Assembly (NCBI RefSeq): GCF_005405165.1
Contig: NZ_BJDN01000011.1
Location: 1 to 64,000 of the forward strand
Source of the DNA: Loigolactobacillus binensis
Lineage (GTDB): Bacteria; Bacillota; Bacilli; Lactobacillales; Lactobacillaceae
Direction of reading: 5' to 3'
Length of the DNA: 64,000 bases
Part shown: positions 18,724 through 26,495 of the stretch, piece after piece
Numbering within the stretch: position 1 is the first letter of the stretch
How the letters are laid out: each line of letters starts with the position of its first letter
Program-made: the position numbers and the translations under genes
The notes under the pieces: model-generated
Seen by the model: only the letters and a program-made list of their open reading frames with translations
Database searches by the model: none
What the model was told of the DNA's origin: nothing

Positions 18724-19292
18724 CCGAAAAAATCAGAGAAGTGATCGTCGTTGAAGGGCGTGATGATACCCGTCGTTTGCAAGATGTGGTCAATGCTGAT
18801 ACGATCGAAACGAATGGCTCAGAGATCAGTGCGGCGACCTTAGCCGAAATTGCGTTGGCCCAAGAAAAGCGCGGGGTGATCGTTTTTACTGATCCTGATT
18901 TTCCCGGTGAACAGATCCGTAAAACAATCAGCCAGGTGATCCCCAATGCTAAACACGCTTTTTTGCGTTCGGGGCAAGCACAGCCGGCGGATCACCACAG
19001 CAGCCTAGGCGTGGAACATGCCAGTAATAAAGCCATTTTGGCGGCGCTGGCACATTTGTATACTTCGATGCCGGACGCACCAGCTGTGATCAGTCGGCAG
19101 GCGCTACAGGCGGCCCGTTTGACGGCGGGGCCAAACGCCCGGGTACGGCGGCAGCGCTTAGGCGATATTTTGCATATCGGCTATACTAATAGCAAGCAAC
19201 TTTACAAGCGGCTGCAGTTATTTCAAATCAGTCCGACTGATTTTGCGGCTGCAGTGGCGCAACTAAATAGAGAGGAACAAGTTAATGACTGA
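18720..19292 (+). CDS. rnmV: ribonuclease M5 (5S rRNA maturase)
   Basis: A Toprim-domain endonuclease of 190 residues that trims 5S rRNA precursors together with L18. VVEGRDDTRRLQ carries the catalytic Glu and FTDPDFPGEQIR the DxD metal site. Overlaps both tatD (ATGA) and rsmA, so the three are translationally coupled, the same order as in Bacillus. Confidence 0.94.
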   Translation: MTEKIREVIVVEGRDDTRRLQDVVNADTIETNGSEISAATLAEIALAQEKRGVIVFTDPDFPGEQIRKTISQVIPNAKHAFLRSGQAQPADHHSSLGVEHASNKAILAALAHLYTSMPDAPAVISRQALQAARLTAGPNARVRRQRLGDILHIGYTNSKQLYKRLQLFQISPTDFAAAVAQLNREEQVND

Positions 19293-20175
19293 AGAACAAA
19301 AACCGATCGGCAGCCGGGCGCGGACGCGCGAAATTTTGGCAGCTTATGGCCTGACCTTCAAAAAAAGTCTGGGGCAAAATTTTCTGACCGAGCCCACGAT
19401 TTTACGCCAGATCGCCAGTGCCGCTGAATTAACGGCGGCCGACGATGTTTTGGAAATTGGTCCGGGGATCGGTAGCTTGACGGAACAATTAGCCCAAAAT
19501 GCCCACCAAGTATTAGCTTTGGAGATCGATCAACGGTTGTTGCCGATCTTAGCCGATACGCTAGCGCCTTATCCCAACGTGACCGTGGTGAACCAGGATG
19601 TTTTGAAAAGTGATCTTGCAACCTTGATCCGGGACCATTTTGATGGTCAGCATCAGATCAAAGTGGTGGCCAATCTACCCTATTACATCACGACCCCCAT
19701 TTTATTACGCTTGTTGGAAAGTGGGGTCGCGTTCAGTCAGATTGTTGTCATGATGCAAAAGGAAGTCGCTGAGCGTTTGGCGGCAGCGCCAGGCAGTAAG
19801 GCTTATGGTTCGTTGTCAGTAGCAGTGCAGTACCAAATGGCGGTTAAGTTAGCCTTTATCGTGCCAAAAACCGTTTTCGTGCCCCAACCCAATGTGGATT
19901 CGGCGATCGTCGCCTTGACCCGCCATGTAACGCCGCCGGCAGTGGCCACCGACGATAAGGAATTTGCGCGGCTAGTGCGCGGCAGTTTTGCCCAGCGGCG
20001 GAAAAGCTTGTGGAATAATTTAACCGCCTTGTATGGCAAAGATGAGGACACTAAAGCTGCCTTGACCGCAGTTTTAGCTGCCGTGGAAATCGCGCCTGGT
20101 ATTCGCGGTGAACGCTTAAGCGTAACCGATTTCGTGCGCTTGGCGAACGCAATCACGGCGAATGTGAAACTTTAA
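19285..20175 (+). CDS. rsmA: 16S rRNA dimethyladenosine transferase
   Basis: Dimethylates two adjacent adenosines near the 3' end of 16S rRNA using SAM. The 296 residues contain KKSLGQNFL, the SAM motif VLEIGPGIGSLT and the catalytic NLPYYITTP. Sensitivity to kasugamycin depends on this enzyme. AGAGAGGAACAAG precedes the ATG, which overlaps the end of rnmV. Confidence 0.96.
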   Translation: MTEEQKPIGSRARTREILAAYGLTFKKSLGQNFLTEPTILRQIASAAELTAADDVLEIGPGIGSLTEQLAQNAHQVLALEIDQRLLPILADTLAPYPNVTVVNQDVLKSDLATLIRDHFDGQHQIKVVANLPYYITTPILLRLLESGVAFSQIVVMMQKEVAERLAAAPGSKAYGSLSVAVQYQMAVKLAFIVPKTVFVPQPNVDSAIVALTRHVTPPAVATDDKEFARLVRGSFAQRRKSLWNNLTALYGKDEDTKAALTAVLAAVEIAPGIRGERLSVTDFVRLANAITANVKL

Positions 20176-20223
20176 TTTTTTTCCTGCGCTTTTTGTTGCG
20201 CTAAATAAAAGCTTGTGGTATAA

Positions 20224-20252
20224 TTGCAAATTTTACCAATTCATGATATACT
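20224..20252 (+). promoter_or_regulatory. veg promoter
   Basis: -35 TTGCAA (20224-20229), a 17-bp spacer and -10 TATACT (20247-20252). An additional TATAAT at 20219-20224, 17 bp after TTGCGC (20196-20201), may be a second promoter overlapping the first. A strong veg promoter is known in Bacillus. Confidence 0.65.
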
Positions 20253-20281
20253 AGACTTTATCTTAAGAAGAGGTGAAGCAG

Positions 20282-20539
20282 ATGCCAATTACACTAGCGA
20301 GCATTAAAGCCAATCTCGATAGTAAAGTCGGAAAGAAAATGATGGTCGTCGCGCAAGCTGGGCGGAAGAAAGTTACCAAACGCAAAGGAATTTTGCACGA
20401 AACATACCCTTCCGTTTTCGTCGTTGACTTAGATCAAGAAGAAAATGCTTTCGAGCGGGTTTCTTATAGCTATGCCGATCTATTAACGAAAACAATTAAA
20501 ATTGAATTTGATGATGACCAGCAAACTGCGGCATCTTAA
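20282..20539 (+). CDS. veg: Veg family protein
   Basis: An 85-residue small protein with the Veg signature: SIKANLDSKVGKKMMV, a basic GRKKVTKRKGILHETYPSVF and VSYSYADLLTKTI. In Bacillus, Veg affects biofilm gene expression; in lactobacilli the role is unknown. AAGAGGTGA precedes the ATG; an in-frame start at 20273 would lie within that site. Its neighbours in Bacillus are ksgA upstream and ispE downstream; here an island separates it from ispE. Confidence 0.92.
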   Translation: MPITLASIKANLDSKVGKKMMVVAQAGRKKVTKRKGILHETYPSVFVVDLDQEENAFERVSYSYADLLTKTIKIEFDDDQQTAAS

Positions 20540-20554
20540 AAAAAGAATTTTTGA

Positions 20555-20584
20555 CTCAGGGCTAAATAAGCCCTGAGTTTTTTT
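20555..20584 (+). terminator. intrinsic terminator of veg
   Basis: CTCAGGGCT pairs with AGCCCTGAG around a five-base loop and ends in seven Ts. Confidence 0.9.
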
Positions 20585-20641
20585 GTCCCCAATTCGGGCT
20601 AATGAGCGGAGCGTTTATAGTTAAATTGGATTAAGATTGGT

Positions 20642-20823
20642 GGATTCCATTTCAGCGCGAGTGGACGGAACGAGTGGCGGTTTGGCGAGCTAACTTTTCC
20701 AGTTTAAAACAAAAGCGGGTGGAAAAGTGGATCTCACCAATACCGCATGGCCCTAAATGGCAAGGACCGCCATTAAGCGCCATCGACACATCTGATCCAC
20801 TCGCGCTTCCATTCCATCTGGCC
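20642..20823. repeat. R2 single-module copy 4 (182 bp)
   Basis: Only the B-type module: GGATTCCATTTCAG at the left, closing arms GCGCGAGTGGA (20655-20665) and TCCACTCGCGC, hairpin motif TGGCGAG-CTAA ... TGGAT-CTCACCA (20683-20739), and a second hairpin whose stems read ATGGC/GCCAT and AATGGC/GCCATT. Compared with copies 1 to 3 both arms of each stem have changed together. About 15 bp of core-like sequence (CCATCTGGCCGCG) ends it. Confidence 0.8.
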
Positions 20824-20964
20824 GCGATAACACGTGCCAAATCTAGTTACGCAGCTGGCAATTATTATTGCACAACAAATATAAGCTGTACGTAAAAGTG
20901 CCAGTAAAAGCAGTTAGACCTGTTTTGAATTGCAATAGAAAAGTTAGATGATTTATATTTTAAG

Positions 20965-21175
20965 TTAAGCTGCCATGGTTTGGTGCCGGTATTCCACAGG
21001 GGTCAGGCCATTTTTGTTTCTTGGGATTCTAACGTTGTTGAACCGGTCCACATACACAGTTACGAGTTTACGCAGATCAGTCAAACTCATCAATCCGATA
21101 TCTATTTAAGCATTCACGCTTGAGTAGGTTGAAGAAGTTCTCAATCGGCGTGTTATCAAGACTTTGGCACAACGC
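20965..21175 (-). pseudogene. IS3-family transposase (OrfB) C-terminal remnant
   Basis: Reading the minus strand from about 21160: LDNTPIENFFNLLKREC, then after a frameshift near 21085 LTDLRKLVTVYVDRFNN followed by NGLTPVEYRHQTMAA and a stop at 20965. This is the end of an IS150/IS3-type integrase-core transposase. The rest of the gene and the IS ends are missing, so the element is dead. It marks the left edge of the island. Confidence 0.8.
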
Positions 21176-21606
21176 TATCATCCGGCCAGGGCAGCTAAGC
21201 GCTTCGTTTTCATCCCATTTCGGCGCGCGCCATTTCTTTACTGCCTCCAAAATAATTCGCGTAAAATAGCCAAATTAATTTTGTGTAATATTGATCATGA
21301 AAGCTGATAAAACATGGATTTGTTTATTATATAGCCTTAATTAATAGATGAATTCTATTGATTCGTTCACGAATTATTATTTATTTTATCGTTATTAAGC
21401 GGCATGATTACGGTATAGTCAATCAACTTATTTTAGTCGTCTGCTTGTGGTGTGGGTGCCCAATAAAAATATTATTTCACAATTAAGTGGTCAACCAAAA
21501 CCAGTAGGCGGTGAAAACTAACTTTGCAGTCTTTGCTCAACCCAGCAAGGTTAATCAGTATTTTGTCAGAACCTAATCGATGAACGTTTAACAGGAGGTT
21601 ATGATC
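21176..21606 (+). other. noncoding upstream region of the flavoreductase gene
   Basis: About 430 bp without a gene. The first 60 bp may be further decayed IS sequence. The middle is AT-rich and holds the LysR-type palindrome at 21344-21358 with a TTGATT beginning at its last base. The long distance to the gene (about 250 bp) suggests a long leader; I see no clear hairpin or riboswitch in it. Confidence 0.5.
21344..21358. promoter_or_regulatory. LysR-type operator, site 1
   Basis: ATAGATGAATTCTAT, with arms ATAGA/TCTAT (six bases including flanks), contains the T-N11-A core of LysR regulators. The same sequence with one central change occurs at 24454-24468 before aroE. A possible -35 TTGATT (21358-21363) follows directly. 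Confidence 0.65.
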
Positions 21607-23325
21607 GTGAAAACATTAGATAAAATTACGGCCCAAGCGCAAGGACATAACGGCCCGATCACTTTTGAAGTTGCAGTGGATAATGATCATATTGAGGATC
21701 TACAAGTGGTACGTCATTCGGAAACACCGGGGATTTTCAATCAAGTATTCGATAAATTAAAAGCCAGCGTACTGGAACAGCAAACGTTTGACGTTGATAC
21801 GATCAGTGGCGCCACAGTAATGACCAAGGCGATTCTAGATTCAGCGCAAAAAGCAGTTCGTACGCAGGGGGTCAAGTTGGTGCCAGCGACCACTAAGAAA
21901 GTTGCGCATGAAACGGTTGCTGTTACCGCGGATGTTGCGATCATTGGTGGCGGTGAAGCGGGGCTAGTTGCGGCTTGCCGGGCCCTGAGTTTAGGTAAAA
22001 AAGTGGTACTAGTCGAAAAAAATGGCTATTTAGGTGGCGCTACAATTTTAAACGGCTCTAATGTGGTTGGTACCGGGTCTAAGGTTAGCCAGGCCATTTT
22101 TGGCACCGCAGCCGCCGCTGATTCACCTAAGCGGTTATTTGACGATGTTGCGCGTGAAAGCGGCAACACCAACTATCCGGAACTCAGTTATTTAATGGTG
22201 CATAACATTGGTGCCGCAATTGATTTTATCAGCCAGTTTGCCGGGTTAAACTATCAAAAAGCGCAGACGCAAACCCCAGAGCATTCACTGGAACGGCAAA
22301 TTGAATTACCAAGTGCCAGCAGCTATGAATTTATCAAAAATGTAGCGCAGGCCTTTGCGGCTAAAGGTGGCCAGATTTTGCTGGATACGCGGGTCGAGGA
22401 GCTGTTGCGAAATAAGTCTGGCCAACTAACGGGTTTTGTGGCGGAAGGCGCGCATAAAACAACCCAGGTGCACGCAAAGGCGGTTGTACTGGCTTCCGGT
22501 GGTTACGGTGCCAACGATAAGATGCGTAGCACTAAAAGTCAGCAGATCGACTACTACGGGCCGATGACTTCCACTGGGGACGCCTATCAATTTATGGCAC
22601 CATTGAACTTGAAGACCCACGATCTTGATTGGTATAAAGTTTATCCCCACGGTGTTGAGGTGGAACCAGGGATCGCGAAGTTGACCACCTACGCCTCCAA
22701 AAAGGCGACGGATATGGGGGCCATTTACGTCAATAAAAAAGGTCACCGGATCGTTAATGAATCTGATGTTTACGTTAAATTCCGGGACGCGATTTTACAG
22801 CAGCCTGATTCGATCGCCTTTATGGTGATGGATGCGCGGACTTGGCACGAATTTTATCATTTGTTAGTACTGCACGACTTTACTGCCGCAGAGATCGCAG
22901 GTTATTTTGCTAACAACGGGCAACATAGTCCGATTTTAGTCAAGGGCTCCTTGACCACCGCCGCAAAAGCAGCGGGGATCGATGCGGCGCAATTAGCTGC
23001 TACCGTAAGCCACTATAACGACTATGTTCGCGCCCAAAAGGATCTTGAATTTGGCCGGCAACCAGAATTCTTGCATGAATTTGTTGGTGATACGTACTAT
23101 ATTATTGAGCAACGGGATCGTTTTGCCACGACTCTAGGTGGTTTTTCAGCGCGGGCCAATACCTTAGCGTTGGAAGACAATAACGAACAACCGGTGGCGC
23201 ATTTATACGGCGCAGGTGAAGTGGTCGGCGGCGCCAACGGCCATGATTCAATGCCGAGCATGATGAATACTTGGGCGATCGCTTCGGGCTACATTGCCGG
23301 AGCGGCGGCCAGCAAAGGGCAATAA
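21607..23325 (+). CDS. FMN-binding and FAD-dependent reductase (fumarate reductase/urocanate reductase-like)
   Basis: A two-domain flavoprotein of 572 residues. Residues 10-85 form an FMN-binding domain with the covalent-attachment motif DTISGAT (about residues 65-70). From about residue 108 an FAD_binding_2 domain follows (VAIIGGGEAGLVAA; GYLGGATILN). No signal peptide, so cytoplasmic. HRIVNE retains the Arg-containing motif of fumarate-reductase relatives, but the C-terminal GGANGHDSMPSMMN differs from the usual HGxNRLGGNA, so fumarate is an unlikely substrate. The GTG at 21607 is eight bases after AGGAGG; the ATG at 21601 is too close. Context suggests an alkene acid such as shikimate. Confidence 0.85.
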   Translation: MKTLDKITAQAQGHNGPITFEVAVDNDHIEDLQVVRHSETPGIFNQVFDKLKASVLEQQTFDVDTISGATVMTKAILDSAQKAVRTQGVKLVPATTKKVAHETVAVTADVAIIGGGEAGLVAACRALSLGKKVVLVEKNGYLGGATILNGSNVVGTGSKVSQAIFGTAAAADSPKRLFDDVARESGNTNYPELSYLMVHNIGAAIDFISQFAGLNYQKAQTQTPEHSLERQIELPSASSYEFIKNVAQAFAAKGGQILLDTRVEELLRNKSGQLTGFVAEGAHKTTQVHAKAVVLASGGYGANDKMRSTKSQQIDYYGPMTSTGDAYQFMAPLNLKTHDLDWYKVYPHGVEVEPGIAKLTTYASKKATDMGAIYVNKKGHRIVNESDVYVKFRDAILQQPDSIAFMVMDARTWHEFYHLLVLHDFTAAEIAGYFANNGQHSPILVKGSLTTAAKAAGIDAAQLAATVSHYNDYVRAQKDLEFGRQPEFLHEFVGDTYYIIEQRDRFATTLGGFSARANTLALEDNNEQPVAHLYGAGEVVGGANGHDSMPSMMNTWAIASGYIAGAAASKGQ

Positions 23326-23331
23326 GCACGC

Positions 23332-23385
23332 AAAAATGTGGCGCACGTTAGCGGTGATCGACTGCAGACGTGGCGCCACATTTTT
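23332..23385. terminator. bidirectional terminator between flavoreductase and lysR
   Basis: AAAAATGTGGCG pairs with CGCCACATTTTT, with further pairing CACG/CGTG inside. A-run and T-run on both sides serve both converging genes; the right arm overlaps the lysR stop codon. Confidence 0.8.
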
Positions 23386-24313
23386 AAAGCAAGCGTTGGG
23401 GAGTCGTAAAATTTTCCTGGCAATAACGCTCAACAAAATTTTGAAAGCGGGTTGCTGAAGGGGCAATGAAGTGGTTATCTTTTAAGACCAAATAAATTTG
23501 GTGCTTGGCGTCGGCTTCTTTTAGGTGAATAATATGTACTAGGCGGCGGTCGAGTTGTGGTAGGTTAGGCACTAAAGCGATACCGTAACCATATTGAACA
23601 AAGCCGATCACCGTGTGATCCTCTTCAATTTCACTTTGAATGTTAGGTTGAACGTGAGCGGTCTGTAATAATTGATCCAGCAACGGGCGCAACCCACTAT
23701 TTTTGGTAAAATAAATTAAGGGGTAGTTCTGAATTTGCTTCAACGAGATCGTATCAAAGCGCGCTAAGGGATGTTTGTTAGGCACCGCCAAAACGATTTC
23801 TTGCTTGACCAAAGGCACAAAAGTTAATTTATCGCGCAGGCTTTGGTTGCCGATTTTGGCGATATAAGATGACAGAACGAAATCGTATTGGTCATTTAAT
23901 AAGCCGGTTAACAATTCGGTGGTGTTGTTTTGGCTAAACGAAAAAGTGATCTGGCGATTGCTTTGTTGTTTTTGAAACTCAGTGACTAATTCAGGGACCA
24001 AACGTTGCCCGAGAGTGTACGTGAAACCTAAGCGAATGTGGCCGGCGGTGACGTCCAGGAGCTGTGCAATCAATTCATCCCCGTGATCGAGTTCATCCAG
24101 CGCCCGCTCAACAAAGGCCAAATAAGTTTTGCCGATCGCAGTTAATTTAATATTACGGCCGGTTTTTTCAAATAGCGGCGCGCCTAGTTCTTGTTCCAAA
24201 TGACTGATGGCGTAACTTAACGATGGTTGGGAAATATCTAAATTTTCCGCAGCCTCAGCCATGTACTGCGTCCGGGCTAATTCCCGGAAAAAAATTAAAT
24301 GACGAAGATTCAT
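23384..24313 (-). CDS. LysR family transcriptional regulator (QuiR-like by context)
   Basis: A 309-residue LysR protein: N-terminal winged helix (MNLRHLIFFRELARTQ, LDISQPSLSYAISHLEQELG, PLFEKTGRNIKLT) and a C-terminal effector domain (HIRLGFTYTLGQRLVPELV, VGFVQYGYGIALVPNLP). Divergent from aroE-aroD and convergent with the flavoreductase. Identical palindromes before both target transcripts make it their likely activator. QuiR of Listeria, a shikimate-responsive LysR protein, is the functional parallel; the effector here is inferred. Confidence 0.88.
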   Translation of the reverse strand: MNLRHLIFFRELARTQYMAEAAENLDISQPSLSYAISHLEQELGAPLFEKTGRNIKLTAIGKTYLAFVERALDELDHGDELIAQLLDVTAGHIRLGFTYTLGQRLVPELVTEFQKQQSNRQITFSFSQNNTTELLTGLLNDQYDFVLSSYIAKIGNQSLRDKLTFVPLVKQEIVLAVPNKHPLARFDTISLKQIQNYPLIYFTKNSGLRPLLDQLLQTAHVQPNIQSEIEEDHTVIGFVQYGYGIALVPNLPQLDRRLVHIIHLKEADAKHQIYLVLKDNHFIAPSATRFQNFVERYCQENFTTPQRLL

Positions 24314-24453
24314 GATGTCCCTACTTTCTTAACGCGGTTTAAAATAAGGTAAACTGATCAGCGAATCGAGTTAGCTTGGTTCCAACTAAACTTCAATGTT
24401 CTAAAATTATAATTATGGTGCTAAATGACGCTAGTTTCATTTTAAGCTGAAAC

Positions 24454-24468
24454 ATAGATAAATTCTAT
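24454..24468. promoter_or_regulatory. LysR-type operator, site 2
   Basis: ATAGATAAATTCTAT, arms ATAGA/TCTAT, T-N11-A core. It lies in the lysR-aroE divergent region, 60 bp before the aroE ATG, and matches site 1 at 21344-21358 at 14 of 15 positions. Confidence 0.65.
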
Positions 24469-24527
24469 TAGTATTTACTTTTCATTAAATTTTTAATGGT
24501 TATTTCATGAAAGAAGGAAATTTTATT

Positions 24528-25409
24528 ATGGTTGAACGAATTGATGGGCACACAATTTTAATTGGCTTAATGGCGTATCCGATCCGGCATTCAATGTCGC
24601 CGACAATGCACAATAATGCTTTTGCTAAATTAGGTTTGAACTACGCTTATTTGGCGTTCGATGTCACTAACAAAGAATTGCCGGGAGCTATCGCAGCGAT
24701 CCGCAGTTTAGGGATGCGCGGGTCGAATATTTCCATGCCGAATAAACAAAAGGTGATCCCGCTGTTAGACAAATTGGATCCGGCAGCGGAAATGGTCGGC
24801 GCCGTGAACACCATCGTCAACGATAATGGAATTTTAACCGGTTATACGACTGATGGGACGGGGTTCATGCAATCTTTAGCCGACGAAAACTTAGATATTC
24901 GCGGCGAAAAAATGACTTTGGCCGGTGCAGGCGGTGCGGGAACGGCGATCGCCATTCAGGCGGCGTTAGATGGCGTTAAGGAAATCACCATTTTCAACGC
25001 TCAGGATGCGCAATGGGCCCAGGCCAAGAAGAATGTGGCCACGATCAACGCTCAAACAAAATGTCACGCGACTTTGTATTCATTAGATGAACAGGCTAAG
25101 TTACGTTCTGAAATTGCTGAGTCGGCGATCTATTGCGACGCAACTGGGGTTGGGATGAAGCCGCTGCAAGAGATGAGTTTGATCACGGATTCCACCTTCT
25201 TCCGTAAGGATATGATCGTGTTCGACACGGTGTATGCACCACGGGAGACTAAATTAATGCAGGTCGCGCAACAAGCTGGCGTTGCGCACGTCTTTAACGG
25301 CTTAGGTATGATGCTGGAACAAGGGGCGCAAGCGTTTAAGCTTTGGACTGGCGTTGCGATGCCGGTTGACTATATTCACGAATTACTGTTCACGGATGCC
25401 GGTAAATAA
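24528..25409 (+). CDS. aroE: quinate/shikimate dehydrogenase (YdiB type)
   Basis: A 293-residue shikimate dehydrogenase. GLMAYPIRHSMSPTMHN and SMPNKQKVI, with the catalytic Lys, match the YdiB branch (E. coli YdiB has GLMAYPIRHS and SMPNKQ), which accepts quinate as well as shikimate and NAD as well as NADP. The Rossmann part starts at LAGAGGAGTAIA. The frame opens at 24507, but GAAGGAAA selects the ATG at 24528. Operon with aroD. Together with LysR control this favours a catabolic or respiratory role over aromatic biosynthesis. Confidence 0.9.
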   Translation: MVERIDGHTILIGLMAYPIRHSMSPTMHNNAFAKLGLNYAYLAFDVTNKELPGAIAAIRSLGMRGSNISMPNKQKVIPLLDKLDPAAEMVGAVNTIVNDNGILTGYTTDGTGFMQSLADENLDIRGEKMTLAGAGGAGTAIAIQAALDGVKEITIFNAQDAQWAQAKKNVATINAQTKCHATLYSLDEQAKLRSEIAESAIYCDATGVGMKPLQEMSLITDSTFFRKDMIVFDTVYAPRETKLMQVAQQAGVAHVFNGLGMMLEQGAQAFKLWTGVAMPVDYIHELLFTDAGK

Positions 25410-25435
25410 GTCACGCTTAAAAAGGAGTGTTGAGA

Positions 25436-26200
25436 TTGACTACGCAAGTCGTTAAATTAAACCAAGTCACCTTGGGACAGGGACAACCAAAAATCGCCGT
25501 GCCATTAACTGGGCGCGATCAGGCTGCCGTGTTGGCCCAAGCCGAACAAGCCGTCGCCGCGCAACCTGATCTGATTGAATGGCGGTTAGATTATTATCAG
25601 GCTATTTTAGACGCCGCAAGTTATCGGGCTACCGCCACCAAATTATTGCAGTTATTGGGGCCGATCCCGTTGTTGACGACTTTCAGAACACAAGCAGAAG
25701 GTGGCGCAATGGCGTTGACCACCGCGGCTTACGCCAGTATATACCAGCAGGTGATCGCTGATCAGCTGACTGCGGCGTTGGATATCGAACTATTTTTGCC
25801 GGCTGCGGTGGTTAAGCCATTGGTGGCCGCGGCGCATGCGGCTGGGATCGCCGTGATCATGAGCAGTCATGATTTCGAAAAAACACCGCCGCAAGCAGAA
25901 ATTGTCCAGCGTTTGACGCAAATGGTAGCTTTAGGTGCGGATGTGGCTAAAATTGCGGTGATGCCGCAATCGGCGGTGGACGTAGCGACCTTGTTAAGCG
26001 CCACGGCAGTAGCGCACCAGCAATTAGCGGTGCCTTTGATCACCATGGCCATGGGCGAGCTGGGTAAGGTGAGCCGGATCAGTGGCCAAGTTTTCGGCTC
26101 AGCCTTAACTTTTGGTACGGTCGGTGCAGCCTCCGCGCCGGGACAAATTGAGCTAAAAACCCTACGGCAACAATTACAAGCCTTAACGTTGGCTGATTGA
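25436..26200 (+). CDS. aroD: 3-dehydroquinate dehydratase, type I
   Basis: Interconverts 3-dehydroquinate and 3-dehydroshikimate through a Schiff base. The 254-residue TIM barrel has IEWRLDYYQ, the catalytic His in MSSHDFEKTP and the Schiff-base Lys in DVAKIAVMP. AAGGAG (25422-25427) is eight bases before TTG 25436; a GTG at 25427 overlaps it. With the YdiB-type dehydrogenase it links quinate, dehydroquinate, dehydroshikimate and shikimate. Ends at a terminator. Confidence 0.93.
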   Translation: MTTQVVKLNQVTLGQGQPKIAVPLTGRDQAAVLAQAEQAVAAQPDLIEWRLDYYQAILDAASYRATATKLLQLLGPIPLLTTFRTQAEGGAMALTTAAYASIYQQVIADQLTAALDIELFLPAAVVKPLVAAAHAAGIAVIMSSHDFEKTPPQAEIVQRLTQMVALGADVAKIAVMPQSAVDVATLLSATAVAHQQLAVPLITMAMGELGKVSRISGQVFGSALTFGTVGAASAPGQIELKTLRQQLQALTLAD

Positions 26201-26223
26201 TCCAATCTACAATTGAGAAGTTA

Positions 26224-26256
26224 AACTCAGAGTTGAGAAGACGCTGAGTTTTTTTT
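26224..26256 (+). terminator. intrinsic terminator of aroE-aroD
   Basis: AACTCAG (26224-26230) pairs with CTGAGTT (26244-26250), followed by a T-run. It separates the aro genes from the permease. Confidence 0.75.
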
Positions 26257-26434
26257 ATTATTTTTTAAACGAACCCTGCACGTTCTTCGTGAAAAAATGA
26301 CTTTGGGTTCAGTTGGCTAGATCAAGGGCGGGGCATTACTTTAGCCATCCCGAGAACGATTTTTGTGCAAAAATAGGCAAATAAAGCGCAGGATTGATCT
26401 AAGTTGGCTAAGGTAAAAAGGATTACAGCAGCAA

Positions 26435-26448
26435 TGAAATCGGTTACA
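26435..26448 (+). promoter_or_regulatory. cre site before the LctP permease
   Basis: TGAAATCGGTTACA matches TGWAANCGNTNWCA at all 14 positions, 48 bp before the permease ATG and overlapping a possible -10 TACAAT (26444-26449). CcpA repression in glucose is expected. Confidence 0.75.
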
Positions 26449-26495
26449 ATGTCATTATCGGCTGATATTAATTTTATTATAAGGAGGTACAATTT

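Noticed and set aside
20652..20895. Short frames on both strands at the R2 module after veg
   Set aside because: They fall on paired stem sequence, have no start signals and are not shared with other copies.
20965..21175. Active IS element
   Set aside because: Only the last part of OrfB remains, with a frameshift and no OrfA or terminal repeats.
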